Positions 1-8,207 of a stretch of DNA of 64,000 nt are shown here, one piece after another. The translations under genes were made by a program, and so were the position numbers. How positions within the stretch are numbered: the first letter of the stretch is position 1; each line of letters starts with the position of its first letter. Below the pieces are notes generated by a model, which ran no database searches, had not been told where the DNA came from, and saw only the letters and a program-made list of their open reading frames with translations. The stretch comes from Amycolatopsis coloradensis (GTDB taxonomy: Bacteria > Actinomycetota > Actinomycetes > Mycobacteriales > Pseudonocardiaceae), in assembly GCF_001953865.1 (NCBI RefSeq), contig NZ_MQUQ01000020.1, positions 204,126-268,125 of the forward strand, written 5' to 3'.

Positions 1-1502
1 CGGGTGGCGTCGACGACGTCATCGGAAATCGTGGTGTCCCAATACTTTCCGGTGCAGTTGTCGCATCGGCCGCACGGTGTCGCCTCGGGATCGTCCAGCT
101 GCTTTCGCAGGTATTCCATCCGGCAGCCGGTGGTTTCGAGGTAGGCGAGCATGGCGTTCTGTTCGTTGGTCCGCGCCGCGCTCACGCGCGCGTAGCGTTC
201 CTTGTCGTACTGCCACTCTTCGCCGGTGCCCTCCCAGCCGCCCTTCACCCGGCGGACGGCGCCGTCGACGTCCAGCACCTTGAGGACCATCTCCAGCCGT
301 GACCGGGACAGCTCGACGAACGGTTCGAGCGCGGGAGTCGACAGTGGACGGTCCGCGTACGCCAGTGCCTTGAGCACCTGGGTCACCCGCAGTTCGTCCG
401 GGAAGGCCAGTGAACCGAAGTATGCCCAGATGTCCTTGTCCTCGTGGCCCGGCAACAGGATCACTTCGGCACGATCGACACCACGTCCGGCACGGCCGAC
501 CTGCTGGTAGTACGCGATCGGCGAGGACGGGGCGCCGAGGTGGACGACGAATCCCAGGTCCGGCTTGTCGAATCCCATGCCCAGCGCCGAAGTGGCCACC
601 AGCGCCTTGACGTTGTTGTTCAGCAGATCGTCTTCGGCCGCTTGCCGGTCCGCCGGATCCGTCTTCCCGGTGTACGCGGCGACCGGATAGCCGCGCTCGG
701 TCAGCAGGCCTGCCACGTCGTGCGCGGCCGCGACGGTGAGCGTGTAGATGATCCCGGAGCCCGGCAGTTCCTCCAGGTGTTCGGCCAGCCAGGCGAGCCG
801 GGCCTGCGACGTCGGCAGCTTGGCCACCGACAGATGGAGACTTTCGCGGTCCAAGGTCCCGCGCAGGACGAGGGTGCCGCCGCCGTTGCCGATGCCGAGT
901 TGTTCGGCGACGTCGGTCGCCACCCGGTCGTTCGCGGTCGCGGTGGTGGCGAGGACCGGGACCCCCTCGGGCAAATCCTTCAGCAGTGTTCGCAGCCGCC
1001 GGTAGTCCGGCCGGAAGTCGTGGCCCCAGTCCGAGATGCAGTGCGCCTCGTCGACCACGAGCAGTCCGGCGCTCGCGGTCAGCTTCGGCAGGACGGTGTC
1101 GCGGAAGTCCGGGTTGTTCAGCCGCTCCGGGCTGACCAGCAGGACGTCGACCTCGCCCGCCGCGATCGCGGCCTGGACCTGATCCCATTCCTGCGGGTTC
1201 GCGGAGTTCATCGTCACCGCGTGGATCCCCGCCCTCGCGGCCGCGGAGATCTGGTTGCGCATCAGTGCCAGCAGCGGCGAGATGATCACGGTGGGGCCTT
1301 CACCGCGTTCTCGCAGCAGCGCGGTCGCCAGGAAGTACACCGCCGACTTCCCCCAGCCGGTGCGCTGGACGACGAGCGCGCGACGGCGGTGCGCGACCAG
1401 CGCCTCGATGGCCGTCCACTGGTCTTCGCGCAGCCGGGCGCCGTCGCCCGCCAGCGCCCGGAGGAGGGTCTCGGCGCGGTCCCGGAGAGTTGAGGTGTCC
1501 AC
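1..1502 (-). CDS. recQ: RecQ-family ATP-dependent DNA helicase (3' end cut by window edge)
   Basis: Superfamily 2 DNA helicase that unwinds DNA 3'-5' during recombination and repair. Read on the minus strand, the protein begins VDTSTLRDRAETLLRAL. It carries a Walker A-like motif QRTGWGKS, the DEAH box in VVDEAHCISDWGHDFRPDYRR (the WGHDFRP context is typical of RecQ), motif III ATTATA, and motif VI QQVGRAGRG. A zinc-binding RQC-type segment follows with CGRCDNC near the window edge. The GTG at 1502 is preceded by GAGGTGG. About 500 residues are visible; the C-terminus, including any HRDC domain, lies outside. It is divergent from nadD. Confidence 0.93.
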   Translation of the reverse strand, partial: MDTSTLRDRAETLLRALAGDGARLREDQWTAIEALVAHRRRALVVQRTGWGKSAVYFLATALLRERGEGPTVIISPLLALMRNQISAAARAGIHAVTMNSANPQEWDQVQAAIAAGEVDVLLVSPERLNNPDFRDTVLPKLTASAGLLVVDEAHCISDWGHDFRPDYRRLRTLLKDLPEGVPVLATTATANDRVATDVAEQLGIGNGGGTLVLRGTLDRESLHLSVAKLPTSQARLAWLAEHLEELPGSGIIYTLTVAAAHDVAGLLTERGYPVAAYTGKTDPADRQAAEDDLLNNNVKALVATSALGMGFDKPDLGFVVHLGAPSSPIAYYQQVGRAGRGVDRAEVILLPGHEDKDIWAYFGSLAFPDELRVTQVLKALAYADRPLSTPALEPFVELSRSRLEMVLKVLDVDGAVRRVKGGWEGTGEEWQYDKERYARVSAARTNEQNAMLAYLETTGCRMEYLRKQLDDPEATPCGRCDNCTGKYWDTTISDDVVDAT

Positions 1503-1551
1503 GTCCCCACCTCTACCCCATGCCACCGACGAAGTCGCGAGCGGCATGTCG

Positions 1552-1566
1552 TGAACGGACCGTTCA
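1552..1566. promoter_or_regulatory. 15-bp palindrome between recQ and nadD
   Basis: TGAACGG-A-CCGTTCA is a perfect 7-bp inverted repeat around one base, 50 bp upstream of recQ and about 100 bp upstream of nadD. It looks like a dimeric repressor operator. It does not fit the actinobacterial LexA box, because the spacing between GAAC and GTTC is five bases. The regulator is unknown. Confidence 0.35.
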
Positions 1567-1663
1567 TCCATGGAACCGACGGTAATGTGACCCAGATCAC
1601 TCACTGCTGGTGGGTCCGGCGACCCGAGCGGGACCGCTCCGCCGGTGTATAGGCTCACGACCC

Positions 1664-2263
1664 ATGTCACCACGCAGGATCGGGGTCATGGGTGGCACCT
1701 TCGACCCCGTGCACCACGGACACCTCGTCGCGGCCAGTGAGGTCCAGTCCCGGTTCGCGCTCGACGAGGTCATCTTCGTGCCTACCGGGCAGCCGTGGCA
1801 GAAGTCAGACAGGGTGGTCACCCGGGCCGAGGACCGCTACCTGATGACGGTGATCGCGACCGCGTCCAACCCCGTCTTCTCGGTCAGCCGCGTCGACATC
1901 GACCGCGTCGGGCAGACCTACACCGTCGACACCCTGCGCGACCTGCGTGCGGAGTATCCGGACGACCAGCTGTTCTTCATCACCGGCGCCGACGCGCTCG
2001 AACAGATCCTCACCTGGCGCAACGCCGACGAGCTGTTCGACCTGGCGCATTTCATCGGGGTCACCAGGCCGGGTTATCGCCTCAATTCGCAGCATCTGCC
2101 GAGTGGGAAGGTGAGCCTGGTCGAGGTGACCGCGATGGCGATCTCGTCCACCGCCTGCCGCGAGCGGGTCGAAGGCGGGGAGCCCGTCTGGTACCTCGTC
2201 CCCGACGGTGTGGTGCGCTACATCGCCAAAAAGGACCTCTATCGCAAAGACCGCCGTGGCTGA
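1664..2263 (+). CDS. nadD: Nicotinate-nucleotide adenylyltransferase
   Basis: Transfers AMP from ATP to nicotinate mononucleotide, giving deamido-NAD in NAD synthesis. It is a 199-residue nucleotidyltransferase with the N-terminal signature [11 protein letters not shown] (residues 10-20), whose HxxH-type histidines bind ATP phosphates, and the C-terminal ISSTACR motif near residue 160. The ATG at 1664 is chosen because the family starts a few residues before GGTFDP; an upstream in-frame start would add a basic, non-family extension. It is the first gene of a co-directional block with rsfS, gpgP, octT and degV, an order also known from mycobacteria. Confidence 0.95.
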   Translation: MSPRRIGVMGGTFDPVHHGHLVAASEVQSRFALDEVIFVPTGQPWQKSDRVVTRAEDRYLMTVIATASNPVFSVSRVDIDRVGQTYTVDTLRDLRAEYPDDQLFFITGADALEQILTWRNADELFDLAHFIGVTRPGYRLNSQHLPSGKVSLVEVTAMAISSTACRERVEGGEPVWYLVPDGVVRYIAKKDLYRKDRRG

Positions 2264-2317
2264 CCGGGTACTCTCGTCGGGCGCACCTGCGAGTTAAAGC
2301 CATCTTTGAGGAGAACT

Positions 2318-2722
2318 GTGACAGCCACGTCCGAGGCACGGGAGCTGGCCGTAGCGGCCGCGCATGCGGCGGCGGACAAGAAGGCGAGCGACGTGGTCGT
2401 GCTGGACGTGTCCGACCAGCTGGTGATCACCGACGCCTTCGTGATCGCGTCCGCGCCCAACGAGCGCCAGGTCGGCGCGATCGTCGACAACGTCGAAGAG
2501 CAGCTGCGGCTCGGCGGGCACAAGCCCGTTCGCCGTGAAGGCGCCCGCGAGGGCCGCTGGGTGCTGCTGGACTACGTCGACGTCGTGATCCACGTCCAGC
2601 ACCAGGAGGAACGCTCGTTCTACGGTCTCGAGCGGCTCTGGAAGGACTGCCCGCGGATCGAGGTCGCCGGTTTGGAGACACCCGCCGAGGAGGACCCCGC
2701 CGACGCGCAAGGTGCTTCGTGA
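2318..2722 (+). CDS. rsfS: Ribosomal silencing factor RsfS
   Basis: Binds ribosomal protein L14 on the 50S subunit and blocks subunit joining when nutrients are scarce. This is a 134-residue RsfS/Iojap-type protein containing ASDVVVLDVSDQLVITDAFVI, GRWVLLDYVDVVIHV and the late FYGLERLW segment, all family hallmarks. The GTG start at 2318 follows a strong GAGGAG ribosome site; the in-frame TTG 12 bases upstream lies inside that site and is rejected. Its stop overlaps the next gene by four bases (GTGA), suggesting translational coupling. Confidence 0.95.
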   Translation: MTATSEARELAVAAAHAAADKKASDVVVLDVSDQLVITDAFVIASAPNERQVGAIVDNVEEQLRLGGHKPVRREGAREGRWVLLDYVDVVIHVQHQEERSFYGLERLWKDCPRIEVAGLETPAEEDPADAQGAS

Positions 2723-3333
2723 GTCCGCGGCGGCTGGTGCTCTGGCGTCACGGCGAGACCGACTACAACGCGGCGGGCCGGATGCAGGGGCATCTGGACT
2801 CCGCGCTGACACCGGTCGGCTGGAACCAGGCCCGGTTCGCCGTGCCCGCGCTCGCCAGGTTCTCACCGGATCTGGTGATCGCCTCGGATCTGCGCCGCGC
2901 GACCGACACGGCCACCGTGCTCACGGAGGCCATCGGCGTCCCGCTGCGGATCGACAAGCGCCTTCGGGAAACCCATCTGGGTGAATGGCAGGGCTTCACC
3001 GGCCAGCAGGTCGACGAGGCCTACCCGGGCGAGCGCGCCCGCTGGCGGGTCGACGCGACCTGGGCGCCGCCCGGTGGCGAGTCGCGGGTGGACGTCGCCG
3101 AACGCGCCCTGGAAGTCGTCGCCGACCTGGATCAGCCCAACGCCGACGCCGGCGACGCCGTGCTGTTGGCCACGCACGGCGGCCTGATCATCGCGCTGAC
3201 CGCGAAGCTGCTCGGCCTGCCGGTCTCGTCCTGGCCGTCGCTGGGCGGGATCGCGAACTGCCACTGGGTCGAGCTGGCCCGGCGTGACGGCGCCTGGCGC
3301 CTGGCCGCCTACAACGCGGGAATCACCGGCTGA
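2719..3333 (+). CDS. gpgP: Histidine phosphatase, probable glucosyl-3-phosphoglycerate phosphatase
   Basis: Phosphoglycerate-mutase-superfamily phosphatase of 204 residues. The catalytic RHGE sits at residues 10-13 (His11 is the phospho-acceptor), with a second histidine in ATHGG near residue 153. The gene order nadD-rsfS-this-GDSL enzyme-degV matches the mycobacterial locus where the enzyme dephosphorylates glucosyl-3-phosphoglycerate to glucosylglycerate, the first steps of methylglucose lipopolysaccharide synthesis. Family membership is certain; the exact substrate is inferred from synteny. Confidence 0.85.
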   Translation: MSPRRLVLWRHGETDYNAAGRMQGHLDSALTPVGWNQARFAVPALARFSPDLVIASDLRRATDTATVLTEAIGVPLRIDKRLRETHLGEWQGFTGQQVDEAYPGERARWRVDATWAPPGGESRVDVAERALEVVADLDQPNADAGDAVLLATHGGLIIALTAKLLGLPVSSWPSLGGIANCHWVELARRDGAWRLAAYNAGITG

Positions 3334-3336
3334 TCC

Positions 3337-4062
3337 ATGGCCCCGCGCCTGCTGGTGTTCGGCGATTCCCTCAGCTTCCACGGCCCGGACGGCCCGCTCG
3401 CCGCCGACGACGCGCGTCTGTGGCCCAACATCGCCGCCGAAGCGCTCGGTGGCGACGCGGACCTCGTCGCCGGGTTCGGCTGGACCGCCCGTGACGCCTG
3501 GTGGTCGCTGATCGGCGACCCGCGGGTCTGGGCCGATCTGCACCACGTCGACGCCGTCGTGCTGGCCGTCGGGAGCATGGACACCTTGCCCTCGCCGTTG
3601 CCCACCTATCTGCGCACAGGCCTGCGCTACCTGCGTCCCGACCCGCTGCGGAGGGTGGTCCGCAAGACCTACCTGGCCGCTCAACCGCGGCTCGCGATCG
3701 CCCTTCGGGGACGTCCGGTGGTCTTGCCGTCGAAGCTGACCGTCCACTACCTCGACACCGCTGTCGGCGCACTGCGGGTGCTGCGACCGGAACTGCCGAT
3801 CTTCGGCATCCTGCCGTCCGTGCACCGGTCCGACGCCTACGGCCGGGTGCACACGGCCCGTGCCGGTGCCGCCGCCGCCATCGCCGGCTGGGGGCGTCGG
3901 GCGGACGTGCCACTGCTGGATCTGGGAGCCGTCGTCGGCGACCACGTGCTGAGCGGCCGGGGCAATCCGGACGGGATGCACTGGGGCTGGGAAGGACATG
4001 CCGCCGTCGGCGCGGAAATGGCCCGACTGATGGCTCCGGTGTTGCGCCCGGCGGCAACGTAG
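3337..4062 (+). CDS. SGNH/GDSL-type acyltransferase-like protein (OctT-like)
   Basis: A 241-residue SGNH hydrolase-fold protein. Block I is FGDSLSFHG (residues 8-15), with the nucleophilic Ser11; block V is DGMHWGWEGH near residue 215, supplying the Asp/His pair. It sits three bases after the gpgP-like gene. In mycobacteria the gene at this position (next to gpgP) encodes a diglucosylglycerate octanoyltransferase, so an acyl transfer to a glucosylglycerate intermediate is the best hypothesis. A plain esterase cannot be excluded. Confidence 0.75.
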   Translation: MAPRLLVFGDSLSFHGPDGPLAADDARLWPNIAAEALGGDADLVAGFGWTARDAWWSLIGDPRVWADLHHVDAVVLAVGSMDTLPSPLPTYLRTGLRYLRPDPLRRVVRKTYLAAQPRLAIALRGRPVVLPSKLTVHYLDTAVGALRVLRPELPIFGILPSVHRSDAYGRVHTARAGAAAAIAGWGRRADVPLLDLGAVVGDHVLSGRGNPDGMHWGWEGHAAVGAEMARLMAPVLRPAAT

Positions 4063-4072
4063 GCTGGCTGCC

Positions 4073-4918
4073 GTGTCGGTCGCCGTAGTCACGGATTCCA
4101 CCGCCCACCTGCCGGAAGGCTTCGCCGAACGGAACGGGATCCGGGTGGTCCCGCTGCACGTCCTCGTGGACGGCGTCGTCTTCCTCGACGGCGTCGAAAT
4201 GGGGCCCGCGGCCCTGGCCGAAGCGCTCGGCAGACGCAGCATGGTGACGACCTCCCGGCCGACACCCGCCGAATTCGTCAAGGAGTTCCGGGCGGCGCTG
4301 GCCGGCGGCGCGGACGCCGTCGTGTCGGTCCACCTGTCCCGGGAGCTGTCCGGGACCTGGGAGGCGGCGGTGCTCGCGGCCCAGGAGGTCGGGCCGGACA
4401 AGGTACGCGTGGTCGATTCGCGCAGCACCGCGATGGGACTCGGTTTCGCCGCCTTGCGTGCGGCGAGTGCCGCCGCGGACGGGGCAGGACCGGCCGAGGT
4501 GGAGGCGGCGGCGGTCGACGCGGTGAGCCGTTCGGAGACCTTGTTCGCCGTCGAGACCCTCGAATACCTGCGCCGGGGCGGTCGGATCGGCCCGGCGGCC
4601 GCCCTGCTCGGCACGGCGCTCGCGGTGAAACCGGTGCTCCACATGTCCGAAGGCAGGATCCAGCCGCTGGAGAAGGTGCGGACGATGAACCGCGCGGTGG
4701 CGCGGCTGGTCGAACTCGCCGTGAAGGCGGCCGACGGAGGACTCGCCGACATCGCCGTCCACCACCTGGCTTCACCGGAGCGTGCCGTCGAACTGGCCAA
4801 CCGGCTGGAGGAGTCCATCAGTTGCCCGGACGGCTGTGTGGTGTCGGAGATCGGTGCCGTCATCGGGGCCCACACCGGTCCCGGTGTGCTCGGTGTCGTG
4901 ATCCAGCGAATGGGCTGA
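4073..4918 (+). CDS. DegV family fatty-acid-binding protein
   Basis: A 281-residue DegV protein. The family binds a single fatty acid and in Gram-positives presents it to a fatty-acid kinase (FakB role). Visible marks are the N-terminal VVTDSTAHLP, the TSRPTP motif near residue 62, VSVHLSRELSGTW, and the DSRSTAMGLGF segment. GTG start; ten bases after the OctT-like gene, so probably in the same transcript. Whether it delivers acyl chains for the neighbouring acyltransferase is speculation. Confidence 0.9.
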   Translation: MSVAVVTDSTAHLPEGFAERNGIRVVPLHVLVDGVVFLDGVEMGPAALAEALGRRSMVTTSRPTPAEFVKEFRAALAGGADAVVSVHLSRELSGTWEAAVLAAQEVGPDKVRVVDSRSTAMGLGFAALRAASAAADGAGPAEVEAAAVDAVSRSETLFAVETLEYLRRGGRIGPAAALLGTALAVKPVLHMSEGRIQPLEKVRTMNRAVARLVELAVKAADGGLADIAVHHLASPERAVELANRLEESISCPDGCVVSEIGAVIGAHTGPGVLGVVIQRMG

Positions 4919-4985
4919 GGGAAACCCGCGAGCGTCGCACACGGCACCGACAGAACCCGGTGACGCGGCTCCGGTCGGGGCCGAG

Positions 4986-5012
4986 TTGTCCACAACACCC
5001 CACTTGTCCACA
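4986..5012. promoter_or_regulatory. Two consensus DnaA boxes in tandem
   Basis: TTGTCCACA occurs at 4986-4994 and again at 5004-5012, same orientation, 18 bp apart, in the 147-bp gap between degV and comEA. The nonamer matches the high-GC actinobacterial DnaA box exactly. A pair this close could bind cooperating DnaA protomers, titrating DnaA or regulating comEA/comEC. This is not an origin: there is no AT-rich unwinding element nearby. Confidence 0.55.
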
Positions 5013-5065
5013 GCCCCGGGATTCACCACTGCCGCCCGCCGCCCCGGCTCCGTAGCGTCGTTCAC

Positions 5066-5788
5066 GTGTTCGACCAAACCGCCCGTTCACCGGGTTCCTC
5101 CGTCAACGCCAGGCTGGCGTGGCTGACCGCGCAGCTGTCGTCACCCACCCAGGGCCCGCCCGCGGGCAGGCTCGCACGCCGCTGGGTACCCGCCCGGTTC
5201 ACAGCGGACGGGATACCGGTGAAGAGGCGGTGGTTCGCCGTGATGGCCGTGGTCATCGCGGTGGCCGTGATCGTGGCAGGCGCGATCACTTTGTTCGGAC
5301 ACCGGCCAGGGGCGGAGCCCCTTCCGCCCCTGCCGTCGGCCAAGGCCGCCGGAGACGTCCCCGCCGCGGCGGCCAAGGCGTCTTTGGTGGTCAGCGTCGT
5401 CGGCAGGGTGGTCAAACCCGGCCTGGTCACGATCCCTTCGGGCGCACGGGTCGCCGATGCCCTCACGGCGGCCGGTGGGGCACAGCCCGGAACGGATCTG
5501 ACGGGGCTGAACCTGGCGAGGCGGCTCACCGACGGCGAGCAGGTGGCCGTCGGCGTTCCCGTTCCGGCCGCGGCCGGAACGGGAACGCCACCCGGGAAGC
5601 TCGACCTGAACACGGCCACGGCCGAACAACTAGACACCCTGCCCGGGGTCGGCGAAGTGATGGCCAAACGCATCGTCGACTGGCGGTCCGGGCACGGTGG
5701 GTTCACCTCGGTCGAGCAACTCCGTGACGTAGAAGGGATCGGCGAAAGTAAATTCAAGAAAGTCCGGGAATTGGTGTCCGTCGGATGA
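5066..5788 (+). CDS. comEA: ComEA-like DNA-binding membrane protein
   Basis: A 240-residue protein with a cytoplasmic N-terminus, one membrane helix (about 57-77), an SLBB-type segment (VVGRVVKPGLVTIPSGARVADAL) and a C-terminal helix-hairpin-helix pair starting LDLNTATAEQLDTLPGVGEV. ComEA family proteins capture DNA outside the membrane and pass it to ComEC. GTG start. It overlaps comEC by four bases. Full competence machinery is not visible here, and natural uptake is not established for this group. Confidence 0.92.
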   Translation: MFDQTARSPGSSVNARLAWLTAQLSSPTQGPPAGRLARRWVPARFTADGIPVKRRWFAVMAVVIAVAVIVAGAITLFGHRPGAEPLPPLPSAKAAGDVPAAAAKASLVVSVVGRVVKPGLVTIPSGARVADALTAAGGAQPGTDLTGLNLARRLTDGEQVAVGVPVPAAAGTGTPPGKLDLNTATAEQLDTLPGVGEVMAKRIVDWRSGHGGFTSVEQLRDVEGIGESKFKKVRELVSVG

Positions 5789-8190
5789 ACCCGTCCGCCG
5801 ATCCGTCCGAAGTGGACACCACGTCGTGGCGAGGTCAAGACCTGCGGTTGATACCGGCCGCGGCGACGGCCTGGCTCGGCACTCTTTCCGGGCTGCTCGG
5901 CGGCTGGTGGATCACGATGCTCTGCGGTGCGGCCGCCGTGGTGCTCGCGATCGCCGCCGGAGTCCGCGCCCACCGGAAGGCGTCCCGGTGGGTGGCGGGC
6001 CTGGGCGCGCTGGCGGTCCTCGGCGCGCTCACGGCGGGCCCGGTGGCGCTGCGGATCCGGGCCGCCGAACACGACGACCTCCGTGCCGCCGCCGCACGGG
6101 GGAGTGACGCCACCATGAGGGTGGTGGTCACCGAGCGGCCACGTCCGGTCCGCGGCGCCGGATACGCCGATCGCCAGGCAGGCACCCGCCTGGTGGTCAT
6201 CGCCGCGACGGTGGACGCCGTGGTGGCCGATGAGCGGGCAGTGGATTCGACCGGCCGGATCCTCCTGCTCGCTCCTGCCGAGGGGTGGACGGGCCTGCTG
6301 CCCGGGCAGCAGGTCACCGCTTCCGGGCGGCTCGCGCCGGCCAAGGGGGCCGAATTGACGGTCGCGGTCCTCTCGGTGCGTGGCCCGCCGTCAGCCCTCG
6401 GACCGGCGCCCTGGTGGCAGCGAGCCGCGGAATCGCTGCGCACCGGGCTCCGGGAGCTGTGCGCCGTCCTCCCGGAGGAGCAGGCCGGTCTCGTGCCCGG
6501 ACTGGTCGTGGGGGACACGAGCACGCTGTCCCCGAGGGTCGAACGCGAGTTCACGGACTCCGGCATGTCCCACCTGATGGCCGTGAGCGGTGGGAACGTG
6601 GCGATCGTCTGCGGCTCGATCCTTCTTCTGTTGAGGGTGCTCCGGGTCGGGCCGCGGACGTCCGCCGCCGCGGCCGCCGCGGGGCTCGCCGGGTTCGTGG
6701 TCCTCGCCGGGCCCGCGCCCAGCGTGCTCCGCGCCGGGGTGATGGGTGCGGTCGGGTTGCTGGCACTCGCCCTGGGGCGCCGGGGTTCGGCGCTGCCCGC
6801 GATGGCGTTCGCGGTGGCGGGGCTCGTCGTGGCTGATCCCGCGATGGCCGCCGACTTCGGCTTCGCCCTTTCGGTGCTGGCCACGGCAGGGCTGGTCCTG
6901 CTGGCTCCGAGGTGGGCCGAGTGGCTGGTCGGCCGCGGTGTGCCGTCCGGCTACGCCGAGGGACTGGCCGTCCCGCTGGCCGCGTTCGTGATGACGGCAC
7001 CGGTCATCGCGGGCATGGCAGGATCGGTCAGTCTCGTCTCGGTGGCGACCAATGTGCTCGCCGCCCCGGTGGTCGCCCCGGCAACCGTGTTCGGCGTGCT
7101 CGCCACCGTCGTCGGACCGTGGTGGCCGTCGGCGGGCAGGTTGCTGGTCCGCCTGACCGAGCCCGAGGCGAGCTGGCTCATCACCGTGGCCCGTCACGGC
7201 GCCCGCGCGCCGGGAGCGGTCGTGGACTGGCCGGATGGCTGGTGGGGCGGGCTTTTGGCGGCCGGTCTGCTCGTCGTGCTGCTCGTCGCCATCCGGCTGC
7301 GCCACGCCAGGATCCTGCTGGCGGTCGCCTTGGCAGGCGGACTCCTCGTCTTCGTGCCGGTGCGGGTGCTGGCCCCGGCGTGGCCACCGGCTTCCTGGAG
7401 TGCCGTCGCCTGCGACGTCGGACAGGGTGACGCCGTCGCTCTCGCCACGACCGAGCCGGGGAGGGCGGTCCTGGTCGACACCGGCCCGGAACCGGGGCCG
7501 GTCGACGAATGCCTGAGCAGGCTCGGGGTGAACCGTGTTCCGCTGATCGTGCTGAGCCATCTGCACGCCGACCACATCGGCGGTCTCGAATCCGTCTTCG
7601 AGGGCCGGTCGGTCGGCGCGGTCGCCGTCGGCCCTGGCCGGGCACCCGCGTGGGCGTGGCAGCAGGTCGCCGACGAGACCGCGCGCCGCGGGATTCCCTT
7701 ACTGGAGCTGGGGATCGGGCAACGGCTGGACTGGCCGGGACTGTCACTGGAGGTACTGGGGCCGCGTTATGTCACTCGGCGATCGGTCCTCGAACAGGAC
7801 GGTACGGTGATCAACAACGGTTCCGTCGTCCTGCGGGCAGGGACGCCCGCGGGCCGGATGCTGCTGACCGGCGACGTCGAACTCGCCGCGCAGGCGGACC
7901 TGATGGCCGAGGGAGCCGACCTGCGTGCCGAGGTCCTGAAGGTTCCGCACCACGGAAGTCGTTACACGGCACCGGATTTCCTCAACACCGTCGCACCACG
8001 CGCCGCGTTGGTGAGTGTCGGTGCCGGAAACACCTATGGTCACCCGAACAAGTCCACTTTGGACAATCTGACGGCTGTCGGCGCTTCGATCGCCAGAACC
8101 GACACGGATGGCGACACCGCGGTCGTCACCGACGCACGAGGGCTCGCACTGGTGCGCCGGGGTGAGCCCCGCGGCCCGCCTCATTCCTGA
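5785..8190 (+). CDS. comEC: ComEC/Rec2 family membrane channel
   Basis: An 801-residue polytopic protein. It has an N-terminal DUF4131-type region with membrane helices, the competence core beginning around EQAGLVPGLVVGDTSTL and SGMSHLMAVSGGNVAI, about ten hydrophobic helices, and a C-terminal metallo-beta-lactamase domain. That domain shows VACDVGQGDAVAL and the metal-binding SHLHADHIGG, with a second VPHHGS motif. The family moves single-stranded DNA across the membrane. Translationally coupled to comEA. Its TGA stop lies inside the terminator hairpin that follows. Confidence 0.94.
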   Translation: MNPSADPSEVDTTSWRGQDLRLIPAAATAWLGTLSGLLGGWWITMLCGAAAVVLAIAAGVRAHRKASRWVAGLGALAVLGALTAGPVALRIRAAEHDDLRAAAARGSDATMRVVVTERPRPVRGAGYADRQAGTRLVVIAATVDAVVADERAVDSTGRILLLAPAEGWTGLLPGQQVTASGRLAPAKGAELTVAVLSVRGPPSALGPAPWWQRAAESLRTGLRELCAVLPEEQAGLVPGLVVGDTSTLSPRVEREFTDSGMSHLMAVSGGNVAIVCGSILLLLRVLRVGPRTSAAAAAAGLAGFVVLAGPAPSVLRAGVMGAVGLLALALGRRGSALPAMAFAVAGLVVADPAMAADFGFALSVLATAGLVLLAPRWAEWLVGRGVPSGYAEGLAVPLAAFVMTAPVIAGMAGSVSLVSVATNVLAAPVVAPATVFGVLATVVGPWWPSAGRLLVRLTEPEASWLITVARHGARAPGAVVDWPDGWWGGLLAAGLLVVLLVAIRLRHARILLAVALAGGLLVFVPVRVLAPAWPPASWSAVACDVGQGDAVALATTEPGRAVLVDTGPEPGPVDECLSRLGVNRVPLIVLSHLHADHIGGLESVFEGRSVGAVAVGPGRAPAWAWQQVADETARRGIPLLELGIGQRLDWPGLSLEVLGPRYVTRRSVLEQDGTVINNGSVVLRAGTPAGRMLLTGDVELAAQADLMAEGADLRAEVLKVPHHGSRYTAPDFLNTVAPRAALVSVGAGNTYGHPNKSTLDNLTAVGASIARTDTDGDTAVVTDARGLALVRRGEPRGPPHS

Positions 8191-8198
8191 GGCGGGCC
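8173..8198. terminator. Bidirectional hairpin between comEC and the thrC-like gene
   Basis: GGCCCGCCTCA-TTCC-TGAGGCGGGCC forms a perfect 11-bp stem with a 4-base loop between two convergent genes. The comEC stop codon (8188-8190) is the start of the right arm. No U-tract follows, as is usual in high-GC actinobacteria. Confidence 0.8.
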
Positions 8199-8207
8199 GG
8201 CGGGAAC

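Noticed and set aside
2863-4998. A 711-codon minus-strand frame opposite gpgP, octT and degV
   Set aside because: Composition is Arg/Ser/Thr/Pro-rich with no domain, and the plus strand carries three recognised families.
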